A DNA stretch of 64,000 bases, from positions 1 through 64,000 of the forward strand of contig NZ_JAGUQP010000013.1 in NCBI RefSeq assembly GCF_018704065.1, in the 5' to 3' direction. The stretch is from Desulfovulcanus ferrireducens. Its GTDB lineage: Bacteria; Desulfobacterota; Desulfovibrionia; Desulfovibrionales; Desulfonatronovibrionaceae. A program made the position numbers and the translations under genes. Shown here piece by piece: positions 18,541 to 27,192 of the stretch; the first letter of the stretch is position 1; each line of letters starts with the position of its first letter. Under the pieces are notes generated by a model, which was not told the DNA's origin, ran no database searches, and saw only the letters and a list, made by a program, of their open reading frames with translations.

Positions 18541-19056
18541 ATGAAAAAAGAATATATATGTGCTCAGTGTAGTCAAATATTTCCAACTTGCTGTAAAATA
18601 AAAAAAGAGTTGGAAGAATATTGCTTCCCTTTATCAGAATATGAAATTGAAAATATAACTAAAAAAAGTCAAATCAATAAATTTTATGTACAGGAAAAAA
18701 ATTCAATAAATTTTATTAAAAAATTTATTTCACATTTACCTGAATACAGACATAAAATTAAACAAATTTTCCCGCCTAATAATTTTCACTATCGTCTAAA
18801 AATAAAAGATAACGGAGAATGTGTCTTTTTAACAGACAACGGATGTTTGCTTCAAAGGCACAACAGACCTTTTTATTGTCAAATTTATCCCTTTTGGTTC
18901 TATAATCAGAGAATTACTTATTTTAAGGACAAATATTGTCTGGCACAAAAAAAAACAGAAAAAGTTGGCCAGCTTTTAAGACTATTTTCAGTAAGCATAG
19001 AGACCATTGAAAATAATTTTAAGTTGATGATCGCAAGTCTTAGATTAACCAGGTGA
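18541..19056 (+). CDS. YkgJ-type cysteine-cluster protein
   Basis: A 171-residue protein with the Cys pattern of the YkgJ (UPF0153) family: CAQCSQIFPTCC at the N-terminus, then GECVFLTDNGCLLQ and PFYCQIYPFWF. The family probably binds a Zn or Fe-S centre, but its function is not known. It ends 7 bases before the PBP1A gene. The coding sequence is A+T-rich and Lys/Asn/Ile-biased. Confidence 0.85.
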   Translation: MKKEYICAQCSQIFPTCCKIKKELEEYCFPLSEYEIENITKKSQINKFYVQEKNSINFIKKFISHLPEYRHKIKQIFPPNNFHYRLKIKDNGECVFLTDNGCLLQRHNRPFYCQIYPFWFYNQRITYFKDKYCLAQKKTEKVGQLLRLFSVSIETIENNFKLMIASLRLTR

Positions 19057-19063
19057 GATAAAG

Positions 19064-21403
19064 ATGAAAGTATTAAAAAATTTGCTAATAGTTTTACTAT
19101 TATTGCTTATATTGATAACTGGATCTGGAATTGGCCTGTATTTCTGGGCTGCCAAGGATTTACCCGGCTTTAAGAAAATAACGGATTATAATCCACCTTT
19201 GGTAACCAAAATTTTAACCAGAAACGGTAGAATCCTGGGCTATTTTTATAAGGAAAAAAGATTCCTGGTATCATTAAACGAGATATCAGAGTGGGTACCC
19301 AAAGCCTTTTTGGCTGCTGAAGACGCTAATTTTTATCAACATGAAGGTATCGATTTTTTAGGTATTTTTAGAGCAGCTATAAAAAATTTAATGGCCGGAG
19401 GAATTGTCCAGGGCGGGAGTACCATCACCCAGCAGGTCATAAAATCAATGCTTCTTTCACCGGAACGTAGTTATACTCGAAAATTAAAAGAGGCTATTCT
19501 GGCATATCGTCTGGAAAAGTATTTAACCAAAGATGAAATTCTAACTATTTATCTTAATCAAATTTATATGGGTGCAGGGGCTTACGGTATCGAAGCAGCT
19601 GCCAGGGAGTATTTTGGCAAACATGCCTCCGAGTTAAATTTAGCCGAAGCAGCCCTTTTGGCAGGGCTTCCAAAAGCACCATCCAGATATAACCCTTATA
19701 AAAATTTTAATAGTGCAAAAAAAAGACAAGAGTATGTCTTAAACAGGTTAAAAGAGCTTAACTGGATAAATGATGAAGAATATAATCAAGCCAGGCAAAC
19801 ACAAATCACTCTTAAGCAAATGCCTGACCCTTCCTGGCAACAAGGTGCTTATTACCTGGAAGAAGTGCGTCGGTGGCTGATTGAAAAATTTGGACAAAAC
19901 AAAGTCTATACCGGTGGTCTGGTTGTTTACACGGCAGGAGACCTGGAACACTTGGTGGCCGCTGAAAATGCACTTAAAAAAGGGCTAATCGCCTCAACAA
20001 AACGCAGGGGGTGGCAAGGTCCCATTGAGCACCTGGAGGCAAATCAATTTGATCATTTTTTAAGTCAGGAATCAGTACATCCGGATATATTGGCTCCTGG
20101 GGAGTGGATAAAAGTTTTAGTCACCAGGGTGGATAAAAAAGGAGCAGAAGTAAAGTTTGGTCCCTTTCAAGGTTGGATCGATGTAAAGACAATGGGCTGG
20201 GCAAGAACTCCCGATCCCAAAAAGGCCCCGGAAGAAGTTCCTAAAATCAAAGATGCACGCCAAGTGCTCACTCCTGGTGATGTTGTCTGGGCTTCGATTA
20301 TAAATCAAAAAGAAAATAGCTCGCTTTGGAATTTATCCCTGGAACAAGAACCAAGAGTTGAAGGTGCCCTTGTTTCTCTGGAACCAGCGACAGGAGAAGT
20401 CCTGGCCCTGGTTGGAGGATACAACTTTTTCAAAAGTCAATTTAACCGGGCTACACAGGCCAGAAGACAACCGGGATCGGCATTTAAACCGATTGTCTAT
20501 TCTGCAGCAATGGACAACGGTTTTACTCCGGCTTCCATAGTTTTGGATGCGCCCATTGTATATGAAGACCTTCAAACTAATTCCACCTGGAAACCTGAAA
20601 ATTTTGAAGGTATCTTTTATGGTCCTACGCTTTTAAGAACTGCTTTGGTTAAATCTCGCAATCTTGTCACCATTCGCATTGCTCAACGCATTGGTATAGA
20701 TAAGATTATCCAACGTGCCAAGGATTTAGGTTTAAAAGGTGAATTCCCCCGGGACCTATCAGTCAGCCTTGGTTCTGTACCGGTAACACTTATTAATCTA
20801 TGTCAGGCGTACACAGCATTCGCTCGGGGTGGCACATATATTCAACCTCATCTAATAAACAAAGTGACAACCTCATGGGGCGAGGAACTTTACCAAGCAA
20901 AATATGAACCTGTTAAAGCCCTAAGTCCGGAAACAAGTTACATCATTACCTACCTATTACAGGAAGTTGTCAGAGATGGAACAGGTTGGAGGGCCAGAGT
21001 ACTCAAAAGACCAGTGGCTGGAAAAACAGGGACTTCGAATAACGAACAGGACGCCTGGTTTATGGGTTTCACACCTTATCTTCTTACCGGGGTATATGTT
21101 GGTTTTGATCAATTAACCCCAATGGGTAAATATGAAACAGGCTCGAGGGCAGCTAGTCCGATATGGGTCAATTATCGCTTAGCTGTTGAACCTAACTATC
21201 CGATTCAGGACTTTCCACGACCTCCAGGTATTGTTATGGCCAAGATAGATGCTCAAACCGGGCTCCTTGCCGGACCAAATAGTGATAAAGTCTATCTTTT
21301 ACCTTTTAAAGAAGGTACCGAACCTACATCTACAAGTGACTCGTCATCACCAAAACAAGAAAGTCAAAAAGCAAGTGAAGATATTTTAAAACAATTGTTT
21401 TGA
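19064..21403 (+). CDS. mrcA: Class A penicillin-binding protein 1A (transglycosylase/transpeptidase)
   Basis: A 779-residue peptidoglycan synthase with an N-terminal membrane anchor (residues 5-28). The GT51 glycosyltransferase domain has EDANFYQHEG, GGSTITQQVIK and YLNQIYMGAGAYG. An OB-like insert lies around 330-430. The transpeptidase domain has the SxxK motif in PGSAFKP, SRN and KTGTSN. The end is Ser-rich. It works in the periplasm facing the inner membrane. It is followed by a terminator and a family C element. Confidence 0.95.
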   Translation: MKVLKNLLIVLLLLLILITGSGIGLYFWAAKDLPGFKKITDYNPPLVTKILTRNGRILGYFYKEKRFLVSLNEISEWVPKAFLAAEDANFYQHEGIDFLGIFRAAIKNLMAGGIVQGGSTITQQVIKSMLLSPERSYTRKLKEAILAYRLEKYLTKDEILTIYLNQIYMGAGAYGIEAAAREYFGKHASELNLAEAALLAGLPKAPSRYNPYKNFNSAKKRQEYVLNRLKELNWINDEEYNQARQTQITLKQMPDPSWQQGAYYLEEVRRWLIEKFGQNKVYTGGLVVYTAGDLEHLVAAENALKKGLIASTKRRGWQGPIEHLEANQFDHFLSQESVHPDILAPGEWIKVLVTRVDKKGAEVKFGPFQGWIDVKTMGWARTPDPKKAPEEVPKIKDARQVLTPGDVVWASIINQKENSSLWNLSLEQEPRVEGALVSLEPATGEVLALVGGYNFFKSQFNRATQARRQPGSAFKPIVYSAAMDNGFTPASIVLDAPIVYEDLQTNSTWKPENFEGIFYGPTLLRTALVKSRNLVTIRIAQRIGIDKIIQRAKDLGLKGEFPRDLSVSLGSVPVTLINLCQAYTAFARGGTYIQPHLINKVTTSWGEELYQAKYEPVKALSPETSYIITYLLQEVVRDGTGWRARVLKRPVAGKTGTSNNEQDAWFMGFTPYLLTGVYVGFDQLTPMGKYETGSRAASPIWVNYRLAVEPNYPIQDFPRPPGIVMAKIDAQTGLLAGPNSDKVYLLPFKEGTEPTSTSDSSSPKQESQKASEDILKQLF

Positions 21404-21473
21404 TTGGGGCGTACCTTACAAGTGAACTGGACGTATCCGGTGTGTGCACCTGTCGGGGTAAAGCCTAATTTAA

Positions 21474-21506
21474 GGGGTAAGAGTTGCTTATTTGACCCCC
21501 TTTTTT
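21474..21506 (+). terminator. Likely Rho-independent terminator after the PBP1A gene
   Basis: GGGGT (21474-21478) pairs with ACCCC (21495-21499), with an inner AAG/CTT pairing, followed by T6 at 21501-21506. Confidence 0.7.
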
Positions 21507-21510
21507 ATTT

Positions 21511-21650
21511 TTAACTGTAGACCCACGCAGACTAACGCAGACATTTTTGTTCGGCAAAGTCTGCCGAACAAGAACCTAACGGCCTTACAGGCCGGGACAG
21601 CAATATGACCGGCAAGTCGCAGGGCGCACTTGTCTGTACGCCTTATGCGG
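21511..21650 (+). repeat. Family C element (C1)
   Basis: Matches the copy at 34735-34881: AACTGTAGACCCACGCAGAC at the left, a GGCCTTACAGGCCGGGACA core and GACCGGCAAGTCG. The right terminal repeat is degraded (CTTGTCTGTACG). It contains a local inverted repeat (TTGTTCGGCA...TGCCGAACAA). It fills the gap between the PBP1A and Trm112-like genes. Confidence 0.75.
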
Positions 21651-21721
21651 TTACAATATAACATCTCATAAATATCAAATGCAAAATCGGATGCATCCCC
21701 AAAGAGGCAAAAGGAGTAAAC

Positions 21722-21916
21722 ATGACCTTAAACAAAGATCTGTTAGATATTTTAGCTTGCCCAAAATGCAAAGGTGATTTGATTCTAACTCAGAAAGAAG
21801 ACGGGTTAATTTGTGAAACGTGCTCACTGGTTTATCCTATTAAAGAAGAAATACCTATTATGCTTATTGAGGAAGCAATAAAGTTAGATGAGTGGAAAAA
21901 AAAAGCTCAGCAATAG
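21722..21916 (+). CDS. Trm112-like (UPF0434) zinc-ribbon protein
   Basis: A 64-residue protein with DILACPKCKGDL and LICETCSLVYPIKEEIPIML, two CxxC pairs forming one zinc ribbon. Trm112 proteins activate methyltransferases in other domains of life; the bacterial partner is not settled. AAGGAG lies 7 bases before the ATG. It is a complete, normal-length member. Confidence 0.93.
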   Translation: MTLNKDLLDILACPKCKGDLILTQKEDGLICETCSLVYPIKEEIPIMLIEEAIKLDEWKKKAQQ

Positions 21917-21952
21917 TCAGGAATAATTAGAACAAGTCAAAGTTTACAAAAC

Positions 21953-22096
21953 TTGTGCGTTTTTTTGCAGTTAAAAGTTTGAGATTTCTTCGCTCCACTT
22001 TGTTCCGCTCGCAATGAAAGGGACGATATTGTCTTTGCGAAGGCAGGGAAGCTGCCCGTGGCAATCTCACCCATTGGGTTAAAATCTCTGGCTCAA
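21953..22096 (-). repeat. Family B element (B1)
   Basis: A 144-bp repeat oriented opposite to B2-B4. It shows a TTGTGCG-TTTTTTTGCAG end, the GAGATTTCTTCGCTCC...CGCTCGCAATGA core and a GGCAATCTCACCCATTGGG ... GGCTCAA end. The ends are imperfect inverted repeats. Confidence 0.75.
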
Positions 22097-22200
22097 AATT
22101 TACCTTTATTCCAATACGTTTAATCTAAAACTCAATTAAAAATCGCTTAATAAATGGATGATCTGTCAGAATATATTAACTACAAAACTTTAAAAATAAA

Positions 22201-23019
22201 ATGTCTAAAAAGAAAAGAAGGCCATTACCTGAAGAACTTAATCTTCCACCAGGTGGAATTGACAGCCATGCTCACCTTGACCTGGAGCAGTTTGGTTCTG
22301 ATTTGGATGAAATAATTGAGCGTGCTCAAAAATGTGGTTTGGCAGCAATTGGTAATGTATTTTTAGGTCCGGAGGCCTATCTTAATAACAAAGACTTATT
22401 TGCCTCATATGAGCAGGTTTTCTTTATCCTGGGTACGCATCCCCACGATGCCAAAGTATTTAATAATGATACGATAAATAAAATTGAACAGATTATTAAT
22501 CAGGACAGTAAAATAAAGGCTGTAGGGGAAATCGGGTTGGATTTTTATTATGATTTTAGCCCAAGAGAAGCTCAAGTAAAAGCATTTCAGGAACAACTAG
22601 AACTGGCAAGGGAACTGGATTTACCCGTTGTTATTCACTCAAGAGAGGCAGAAAAAGAAACTGTGACAATTTTACTCGATATGGGGTTTAAAGATAAAAA
22701 AGTATTATGGCACTGTTTTGGAAAAGGAAAGGATTTAGCAGAAGAACTCCTAGGCTTTGGCTGGACCTTGTCCATTCCTGGAACAGTAACCTACAGAAAG
22801 AATCATCAACTTCAGGAAGCAGTGCAATATATACCCTTAACAAGCATGGTTTTGGAAACTGACTGTCCTTTTTTAACACCAGAACCTTATCGTGGAAAAC
22901 GCAATGAACCGGCATTAATTGGTTTTACTGCCCAAAAAATTGCTCAAATTAAGAAAATTTCTACCTCTGATGTATGGATAACCACCGCTCGCACATGTCA
23001 AAAATTCTTTAACCTCTAA
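22201..23019 (+). CDS. TatD-family metal-dependent deoxyribonuclease
   Basis: A 272-residue TIM-barrel hydrolase. DSHAHLD (residue 22) supplies the first HxH metal ligands. GEIGLDFYYDFSP, IHSREAEKET and VLETDCPFLTP give the remaining ligand positions. Family members act as DNA exonucleases or D-aminoacyl-tRNA deacylases. The N-terminus is about 15 residues longer than usual and Lys/Arg-rich. Confidence 0.93.
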   Translation: MSKKKRRPLPEELNLPPGGIDSHAHLDLEQFGSDLDEIIERAQKCGLAAIGNVFLGPEAYLNNKDLFASYEQVFFILGTHPHDAKVFNNDTINKIEQIINQDSKIKAVGEIGLDFYYDFSPREAQVKAFQEQLELARELDLPVVIHSREAEKETVTILLDMGFKDKKVLWHCFGKGKDLAEELLGFGWTLSIPGTVTYRKNHQLQEAVQYIPLTSMVLETDCPFLTPEPYRGKRNEPALIGFTAQKIAQIKKISTSDVWITTARTCQKFFNL

Positions 23020-23105
23020 TGATGTAATTTTATTTACAACTACTTAACATCTATTCCTATGAATGAAAATTAATCATTTCAGTTTTTAAATTGCTTTTTA
23101 TCAAT

Positions 23106-23510
23106 TCATTTAAATACAATTTCTTTTATATCACTACATTTAAGTCTAATTTTTCCCCATTCAGTCTGACCAAAAAAAGTAACTTCCGGATCTATATAAA
23201 ATTCTTTATTAGATTTATCATAAAACACTATCTTGGCTAAAACTTTATCATCTTGTAAATAAAAATTTACTTTTTTAATAGTTTTAAAGTCTATCCCAAC
23301 ATCAGCTCTTCCCATTTTTGCGGGTAAAAAAGTTAAACCATCAACAGATATTTTCTGCACTTTATAAGAATTATTACTCTGATCTACAATTGTTACTGTA
23401 AAATAGCGATCAGGCTCAGGAATACTGGAAACAATGTTATAATTATTTCCACCCATTCCAAGACAAAGAGTAAATATAATTATCAAGACAAAAAATTTAA
23501 TTTTTTTCAT
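23106..23510 (-). CDS. Hypothetical exported protein
   Basis: A 134-residue protein with a clear signal peptide (residues 1-22, Lys-rich start then a hydrophobic run ending LGMGG). The rest has alternating beta-strands (FTVTIVDQ, KVQKISVDGLTF, KKVNFYLQDDKV), consistent with a small periplasmic beta domain. No family was recognised. It stands alone, about 130 bp downstream of the DUF4911-like gene. Confidence 0.7.
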   Translation of the reverse strand: MKKIKFFVLIIIFTLCLGMGGNNYNIVSSIPEPDRYFTVTIVDQSNNSYKVQKISVDGLTFLPAKMGRADVGIDFKTIKKVNFYLQDDKVLAKIVFYDKSNKEFYIDPEVTFFGQTEWGKIRLKCSDIKEIVFK

Positions 23511-23556
23511 AATCTTAGCTCCAAGAGACGCAAAAAAAGCTATTTTTTACCTGTAT

Positions 23557-23686
23557 GATGCAACTGCAAAAATTAAAAATTTACAATTTTGACAAAAAAA
23601 ATATCCTATAACCAGTTTAAATAATTCAACATTCATAATTCAAAATTCAACATTGCCTGCAAAAAGGGAATTTTTGCAGGCGCATC
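23557..23686 (+). mobile_element. Family D element (D1), inserted in the 3' end of a gene
   Basis: A 130-bp element whose ends are imperfect inverted repeats (GATGCAACTGCAAAAATT and, read inward from the right, GATGCGCCTGCAAAAATT; 16/18). Flanks are CTGTAT and TTGTAT, a possible 6-bp duplication (5/6). A near-identical inverted copy lies at 52329-52459. It contains the hairpin GCCTGCAAAAA...TTTTTGCAGGC (23655-23681). Confidence 0.8.
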
Positions 23687-23912
23687 TTGTATCATATACT
23701 ATTTTAACAGGAATATCACTTTTTATATTTTTTATAAAATCATGAACAAATTTTTCTAACTCATGACTAAAAACAAGCTGTAAAACAGCCTTGTATTTGT
23801 CTACTACTGTTAAGTAAGCTAAATTATCATATCCTTCTAAAAAAAATTTAAATAAAGCAATATTTTTCCTATCAACCTGCAAATATAGGCGCTTAGAATA
23901 ATTATTTAGCAT
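23640..23912 (-). CDS. DUF4911-like small protein with a repeat-derived C-terminus
   Basis: A 90-residue protein of unknown function, DUF4911-like by its pattern (RLYLQVDRKNIALFKFFLEGYDNLAYLTVVD, then LQLVFSHELEKFVHDFI). The final 14 codons (CACKNSLFAGNVEF) and the stop lie inside repeat element D1, so the original C-terminus was probably replaced. It starts six bases after the stop of the M24 peptidase gene and is the last member of that minus-strand unit. Confidence 0.7.
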   Translation of the reverse strand: MLNNYSKRLYLQVDRKNIALFKFFLEGYDNLAYLTVVDKYKAVLQLVFSHELEKFVHDFIKNIKSDIPVKIVYDTRCACKNSLFAGNVEF

Positions 23913-23918
23913 AGCAGA

Positions 23919-24983
23919 CTATAAAATTTCGGCACCGTTATCCGTGATTAAAACCATATATTCCCATCTGACTCCACCCCACTTGGGATAGTAAAGACCA
24001 GGTTCAATGGTTACTACCATTCCCGGCTTAAAAACACCTTTGGCAAGAGGTCCAATGGCAGGTGGTTCATGTGTCTCCAAACCAATTCCATGTCCCAACC
24101 CATGAGTAAAATATTTATCTACACCATACTCCTGAAAAAAAGCTTTCGCAATATAATATGCATCCTTTATAGGTAATCCCGGATAAATTTCTTTTATAGC
24201 CTTTTCTTGTGCTTTTTTTACAAGCTCCATGGTTCTGAGAAACTCTTTACTAGGACTGTCTCCTACCCAAAAAGTTCTGGTCTGATCCGAGCAATAATCG
24301 TCAACTCGCGCTCCCATATCAATAAGTACCGGACAATTTCTAACTATTTTTGTTTTTCCCGGAATTGCATGGGGTAAAGCAGCATTGGGACCAACAGCAA
24401 CTATAGTTGAAAAACTAAGTTCAGTTGCCCCCCCGGTCCTGAATAATTTTTCAACTTCCCATGCAATTTCAGCTTCTGTTTTACCTGTAGTCAAAAATAA
24501 TTCAATCTGTTCAAATACCTTATGATTAAGTGCACAAGATCTTTGCAAGGACTTAACTTCGTCCTTATCTTTAATCATTCTAACCTGTTCGACTACATTT
24601 TTAAGAGGAACTAATTCAAAATGTTTATTTAATTGGTCATAAAAATCATAAGACAAATAAACAGATTCAAAGCCAAAACGTTTTACACCAATTTCCTTTA
24701 AAAAATTTATTATTCTTTCATATTTATTTTGTCTATATATAAATATATTATCTTCAGGTAAAATTCTCTTTGCAGCTTCTTCATAACGCGGGTCTGTTAA
24801 GAGATAAAAATTATCTTTGGTTATAAGTAAATATCCTGATGATTCATTACACTGAGGATCATGGAGCTCAAAACCACTAAGATAATACCTATTGGCAGCA
24901 CTGGAAATGAAAAAATAATCAAGGCCAGAATTAAAAATTATTTCTCTAACTTTATCCAACCTATTCTGATATTTTATATCCAT
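23919..24983 (-). CDS. M24-family metallopeptidase (Xaa-Pro aminopeptidase type)
   Basis: A 354-residue cytosolic aminopeptidase with the creatinase-type N-terminal domain (1-130) and a pita-bread catalytic domain. Metal ligands fit IDMGARVDDYCSD (two Asp), THGLGHGIGLETHE (His), TIEPGLYYP (Glu) and WEYMVLIT (Glu). It should remove N-terminal residues preceding proline. Its ATG directly abuts the stop of the LarE-like gene, so the two are co-transcribed. Confidence 0.92.
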   Translation of the reverse strand: MDIKYQNRLDKVREIIFNSGLDYFFISSAANRYYLSGFELHDPQCNESSGYLLITKDNFYLLTDPRYEEAAKRILPEDNIFIYRQNKYERIINFLKEIGVKRFGFESVYLSYDFYDQLNKHFELVPLKNVVEQVRMIKDKDEVKSLQRSCALNHKVFEQIELFLTTGKTEAEIAWEVEKLFRTGGATELSFSTIVAVGPNAALPHAIPGKTKIVRNCPVLIDMGARVDDYCSDQTRTFWVGDSPSKEFLRTMELVKKAQEKAIKEIYPGLPIKDAYYIAKAFFQEYGVDKYFTHGLGHGIGLETHEPPAIGPLAKGVFKPGMVVTIEPGLYYPKWGGVRWEYMVLITDNGAEIL

Positions 24984-25814
24984 TTATAAACCTTTTTTAT
25001 CAAAATAACCTGAAATATTATTAGAAAACATCAGCTCATAATCTCTTTTAAAAAGATCGTTAAACCGGATATCTATTTTTTTCTTATAAGAAAAAAATAA
25101 TTCCTTAAAAAAATCATCTACCTGTAAAAAAATTTTATTTTTTAAAACTCTAACTCTAAAATTTAATAAACCCAGATTCAGTAAAAAATTTTCAATCTCT
25201 CTTAACCTTAATAAATAAGTTTTATTAATTTTTATATTATAATCAAATCTAGTCAAAAGACACGACCTAGAATACTGATCTAAAAAATCAAGCCCTATAA
25301 TGTTACCTAAAAATTTTATATCATTTTTTTCAATAAAAAAATCTGCGAGCGGGCTTATAATTTTCAGTTCATTTAAGGCTCTTATTCCAGGTCTATATTT
25401 TTTTAAATCCGAATAATTAGTCCCATCAATAATTATATAACCATATTTTCCATAGTTTCGCTTTAAAAGAGTGAATATTTCTTTTTTACAAAAATAACAC
25501 CTATCCTTTGTATTAGAACTAATTAGCCTAAATTTCAAAGGATCAAAATATACAAAATTATGTTTTATCTTGTGTTTTTCTACCCATCTCTTAACAAAAT
25601 CTATTTCATAATCGGTTAAATGAGGTCCATAAAAGGTTACTGCCTGGTAATTAAGTTCAAAAATATGACTAAAAAAAGTCAGAAACCGACTATCAATACC
25701 ACCTGACAGGGCAATTATAAACCCAGGGTATTTGTTTAAAAAATTATACAAACTATCGAGTTTAGCCTGACCAAAAATTTTTACCTGGCCAACCGTATTA
25801 TTAATTGGATTCAA
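24984..25814 (-). CDS. LarE-like PP-loop ATP-dependent sulfur transferase, three-cysteine type
   Basis: A 276-residue protein of the LarE family. The PP-loop ATP site is ALSGGIDS (residue 35). DGTN (about 130) and the Cys motif SRSCLLTRF (Cys185) are family marks. Cys106 and Cys109 (RCYFCKKE) with Cys185 match the three-cysteine LarE class, which holds an Fe-S cluster that donates sulfur. LarE proteins normally make the nickel-pincer cofactor, but no larA, larB or larC is seen here. Instead the gene overlaps the homocysteine-synthase-type gene by 14 bases. The coding sequence is unusually A+T-rich. Confidence 0.85.
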   Translation of the reverse strand: MNPINNTVGQVKIFGQAKLDSLYNFLNKYPGFIIALSGGIDSRFLTFFSHIFELNYQAVTFYGPHLTDYEIDFVKRWVEKHKIKHNFVYFDPLKFRLISSNTKDRCYFCKKEIFTLLKRNYGKYGYIIIDGTNYSDLKKYRPGIRALNELKIISPLADFFIEKNDIKFLGNIIGLDFLDQYSRSCLLTRFDYNIKINKTYLLRLREIENFLLNLGLLNFRVRVLKNKIFLQVDDFFKELFFSYKKKIDIRFNDLFKRDYELMFSNNISGYFDKKGL

Positions 25815-26961
25815 TTTTTTCTTGAGCTTCGGTTAATAAAAATTCACCGGATTCGATCCATTCTTTGAGCAGATCCGCCACTTCCAGAGAAAGGGCATAA
25901 CTGGTTACAGGAACTGTAGATACCTTTTTACCTTCTACCTCAACCTGGCCTGACTTTAATTCAGCATAAGTAACATATTTAATAACCTTAGCTTTTCCCT
26001 GTCCATAATCAACACCATAATCTATAACTGGCATCTGGATATCCTCATCACTTACACCCGTATACCAAGCCATTTCTTCGTTGAGAATAGGAATAGGAAT
26101 GCCAACCCCCACGGCCATTGAACAACCATAACCAACTATACTTACTCCACGCAAAAATCTAGCGTTCATTTGTTTTAAATCACCTTTTACCATTAATGTT
26201 CCGGATGGCCGCATGGGGATTCCTCGTTTATTTCGCACCGGATTAGGGTTATGCTGCGTCCCGGCACCAATAACATAACCAATGCCGCCGCCCAGTAAAA
26301 TCTTTGTCCCCAACCCTATGGTTTTAAAATAAGGATCATTAAATAACGGGCTTAATTCCCCAGATGTTGCAAAATTAAGATTACCCAGATTTGGTCTCAA
26401 TGGACCCATATAAGTATATATTATTTTATTGGTCTTATTAACAGCACAATTATAGTTTTGATAACAATTACGAGGATTGAGCAAAATTGCATCTTTGAGC
26501 TCAGCAAGAGTAATATCCTTTTCCAATTCTCTTCTTGGATAGCAATCAGTCCCATAAGCTATGGCTTTTAAACGAACAGATTTTCCGCGCACAAGTTCTT
26601 CAATAACATGACCACCGCCATATTTAAATTGCCCCGGATAAACCTTATTCAGAGGATCATCTTCTGCAGGTTCTGTAACTCCTAAATAAGCGTCAACAGC
26701 AGCAAGACCAGCATAGGAAGGAACCCCATTTAACCATACCTTTGAAGCTTTAATAAGTGGCGGTTGATGGCCAAAATTAAACAACATCCCGGATGAACAC
26801 ATAGGTGAAAAAGTCCCGGTGGTGACAACATCAACCTCTTGAGCAGCTTTTTTCTTCCCCTTTTCTCTAACCAGCTTGGCCATCTCCCTGGCATTTAAAA
26901 CAACGGCTTTGCCTTTTTTAATTTTATCATTTATTTCCGAAATAGTTCGCTTAATTGCCAT
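25801..26961 (-). CDS. Homocysteine biosynthesis protein (DUF39/COG1900)
   Basis: A 386-residue DUF39 protein. Members in methanogens and sulfate reducers help make homocysteine from aspartate semialdehyde and sulfide, usually with a NIL/ferredoxin-type partner. Conserved cysteines lie in FSPMCSSG (about residue 55) and YGTDCYPR (about 140), with others in NPRNCYQNYNC and VGYGCSM. Gly-rich signatures (GGGIGYVIGAGTQHNPNP, GYGCSMAVGVGIP) are typical. No CBS domain is attached. ATG 26961 is preferred, six bases after GAGAGGAG; ATG 26967 abuts that site. It heads a minus-strand operon and diverges from dnaA. Confidence 0.9.
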   Translation of the reverse strand: MAIKRTISEINDKIKKGKAVVLNAREMAKLVREKGKKKAAQEVDVVTTGTFSPMCSSGMLFNFGHQPPLIKASKVWLNGVPSYAGLAAVDAYLGVTEPAEDDPLNKVYPGQFKYGGGHVIEELVRGKSVRLKAIAYGTDCYPRRELEKDITLAELKDAILLNPRNCYQNYNCAVNKTNKIIYTYMGPLRPNLGNLNFATSGELSPLFNDPYFKTIGLGTKILLGGGIGYVIGAGTQHNPNPVRNKRGIPMRPSGTLMVKGDLKQMNARFLRGVSIVGYGCSMAVGVGIPIPILNEEMAWYTGVSDEDIQMPVIDYGVDYGQGKAKVIKYVTYAELKSGQVEVEGKKVSTVPVTSYALSLEVADLLKEWIESGEFLLTEAQEKIESN

Positions 26962-26967
26962 CGACAT

Positions 26968-27192
26968 CTCCTCTCTAAATCTAAAAATTTATAATAATTT
27001 TAATATATTAGATAATAATTAAAATTTGCCAAATCCCCACGATATCTGGTATAGTTTTTTTTTAAGCTAAATAATTTAACATGCATGACATTTTACTGAC
27101 TCCACCCTTTCAAAATATAAAAGTTTCTGTCCCAAATGGCTATAAAAGGATAACGGTCAAGTCAATAAATTACTAAAACAAAATTATTCATT
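26968..27192. other. Divergent dnaA/homocysteine-gene region, possible origin
   Basis: About 225 bp, strongly A+T-rich at 26985-27030, between divergent genes. This fits the usual place of a bacterial oriC, but no TTATCCACA-type DnaA box was found; a single near-match, TTATCTACA, lies at 28588-28596 between dnaA and dnaN. Because the DnaA here is divergent, its boxes may differ. I regard the origin call as possible, not shown. Confidence 0.35.
27026..27055 (+). promoter_or_regulatory. Candidate sigma-70-type promoter of dnaA
   Basis: TTGCCA (27026-27031) and TATAGT (27050-27055) with an 18-bp spacer, about 140 bases before the dnaA ATG. It rests on pattern only. Confidence 0.35.
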
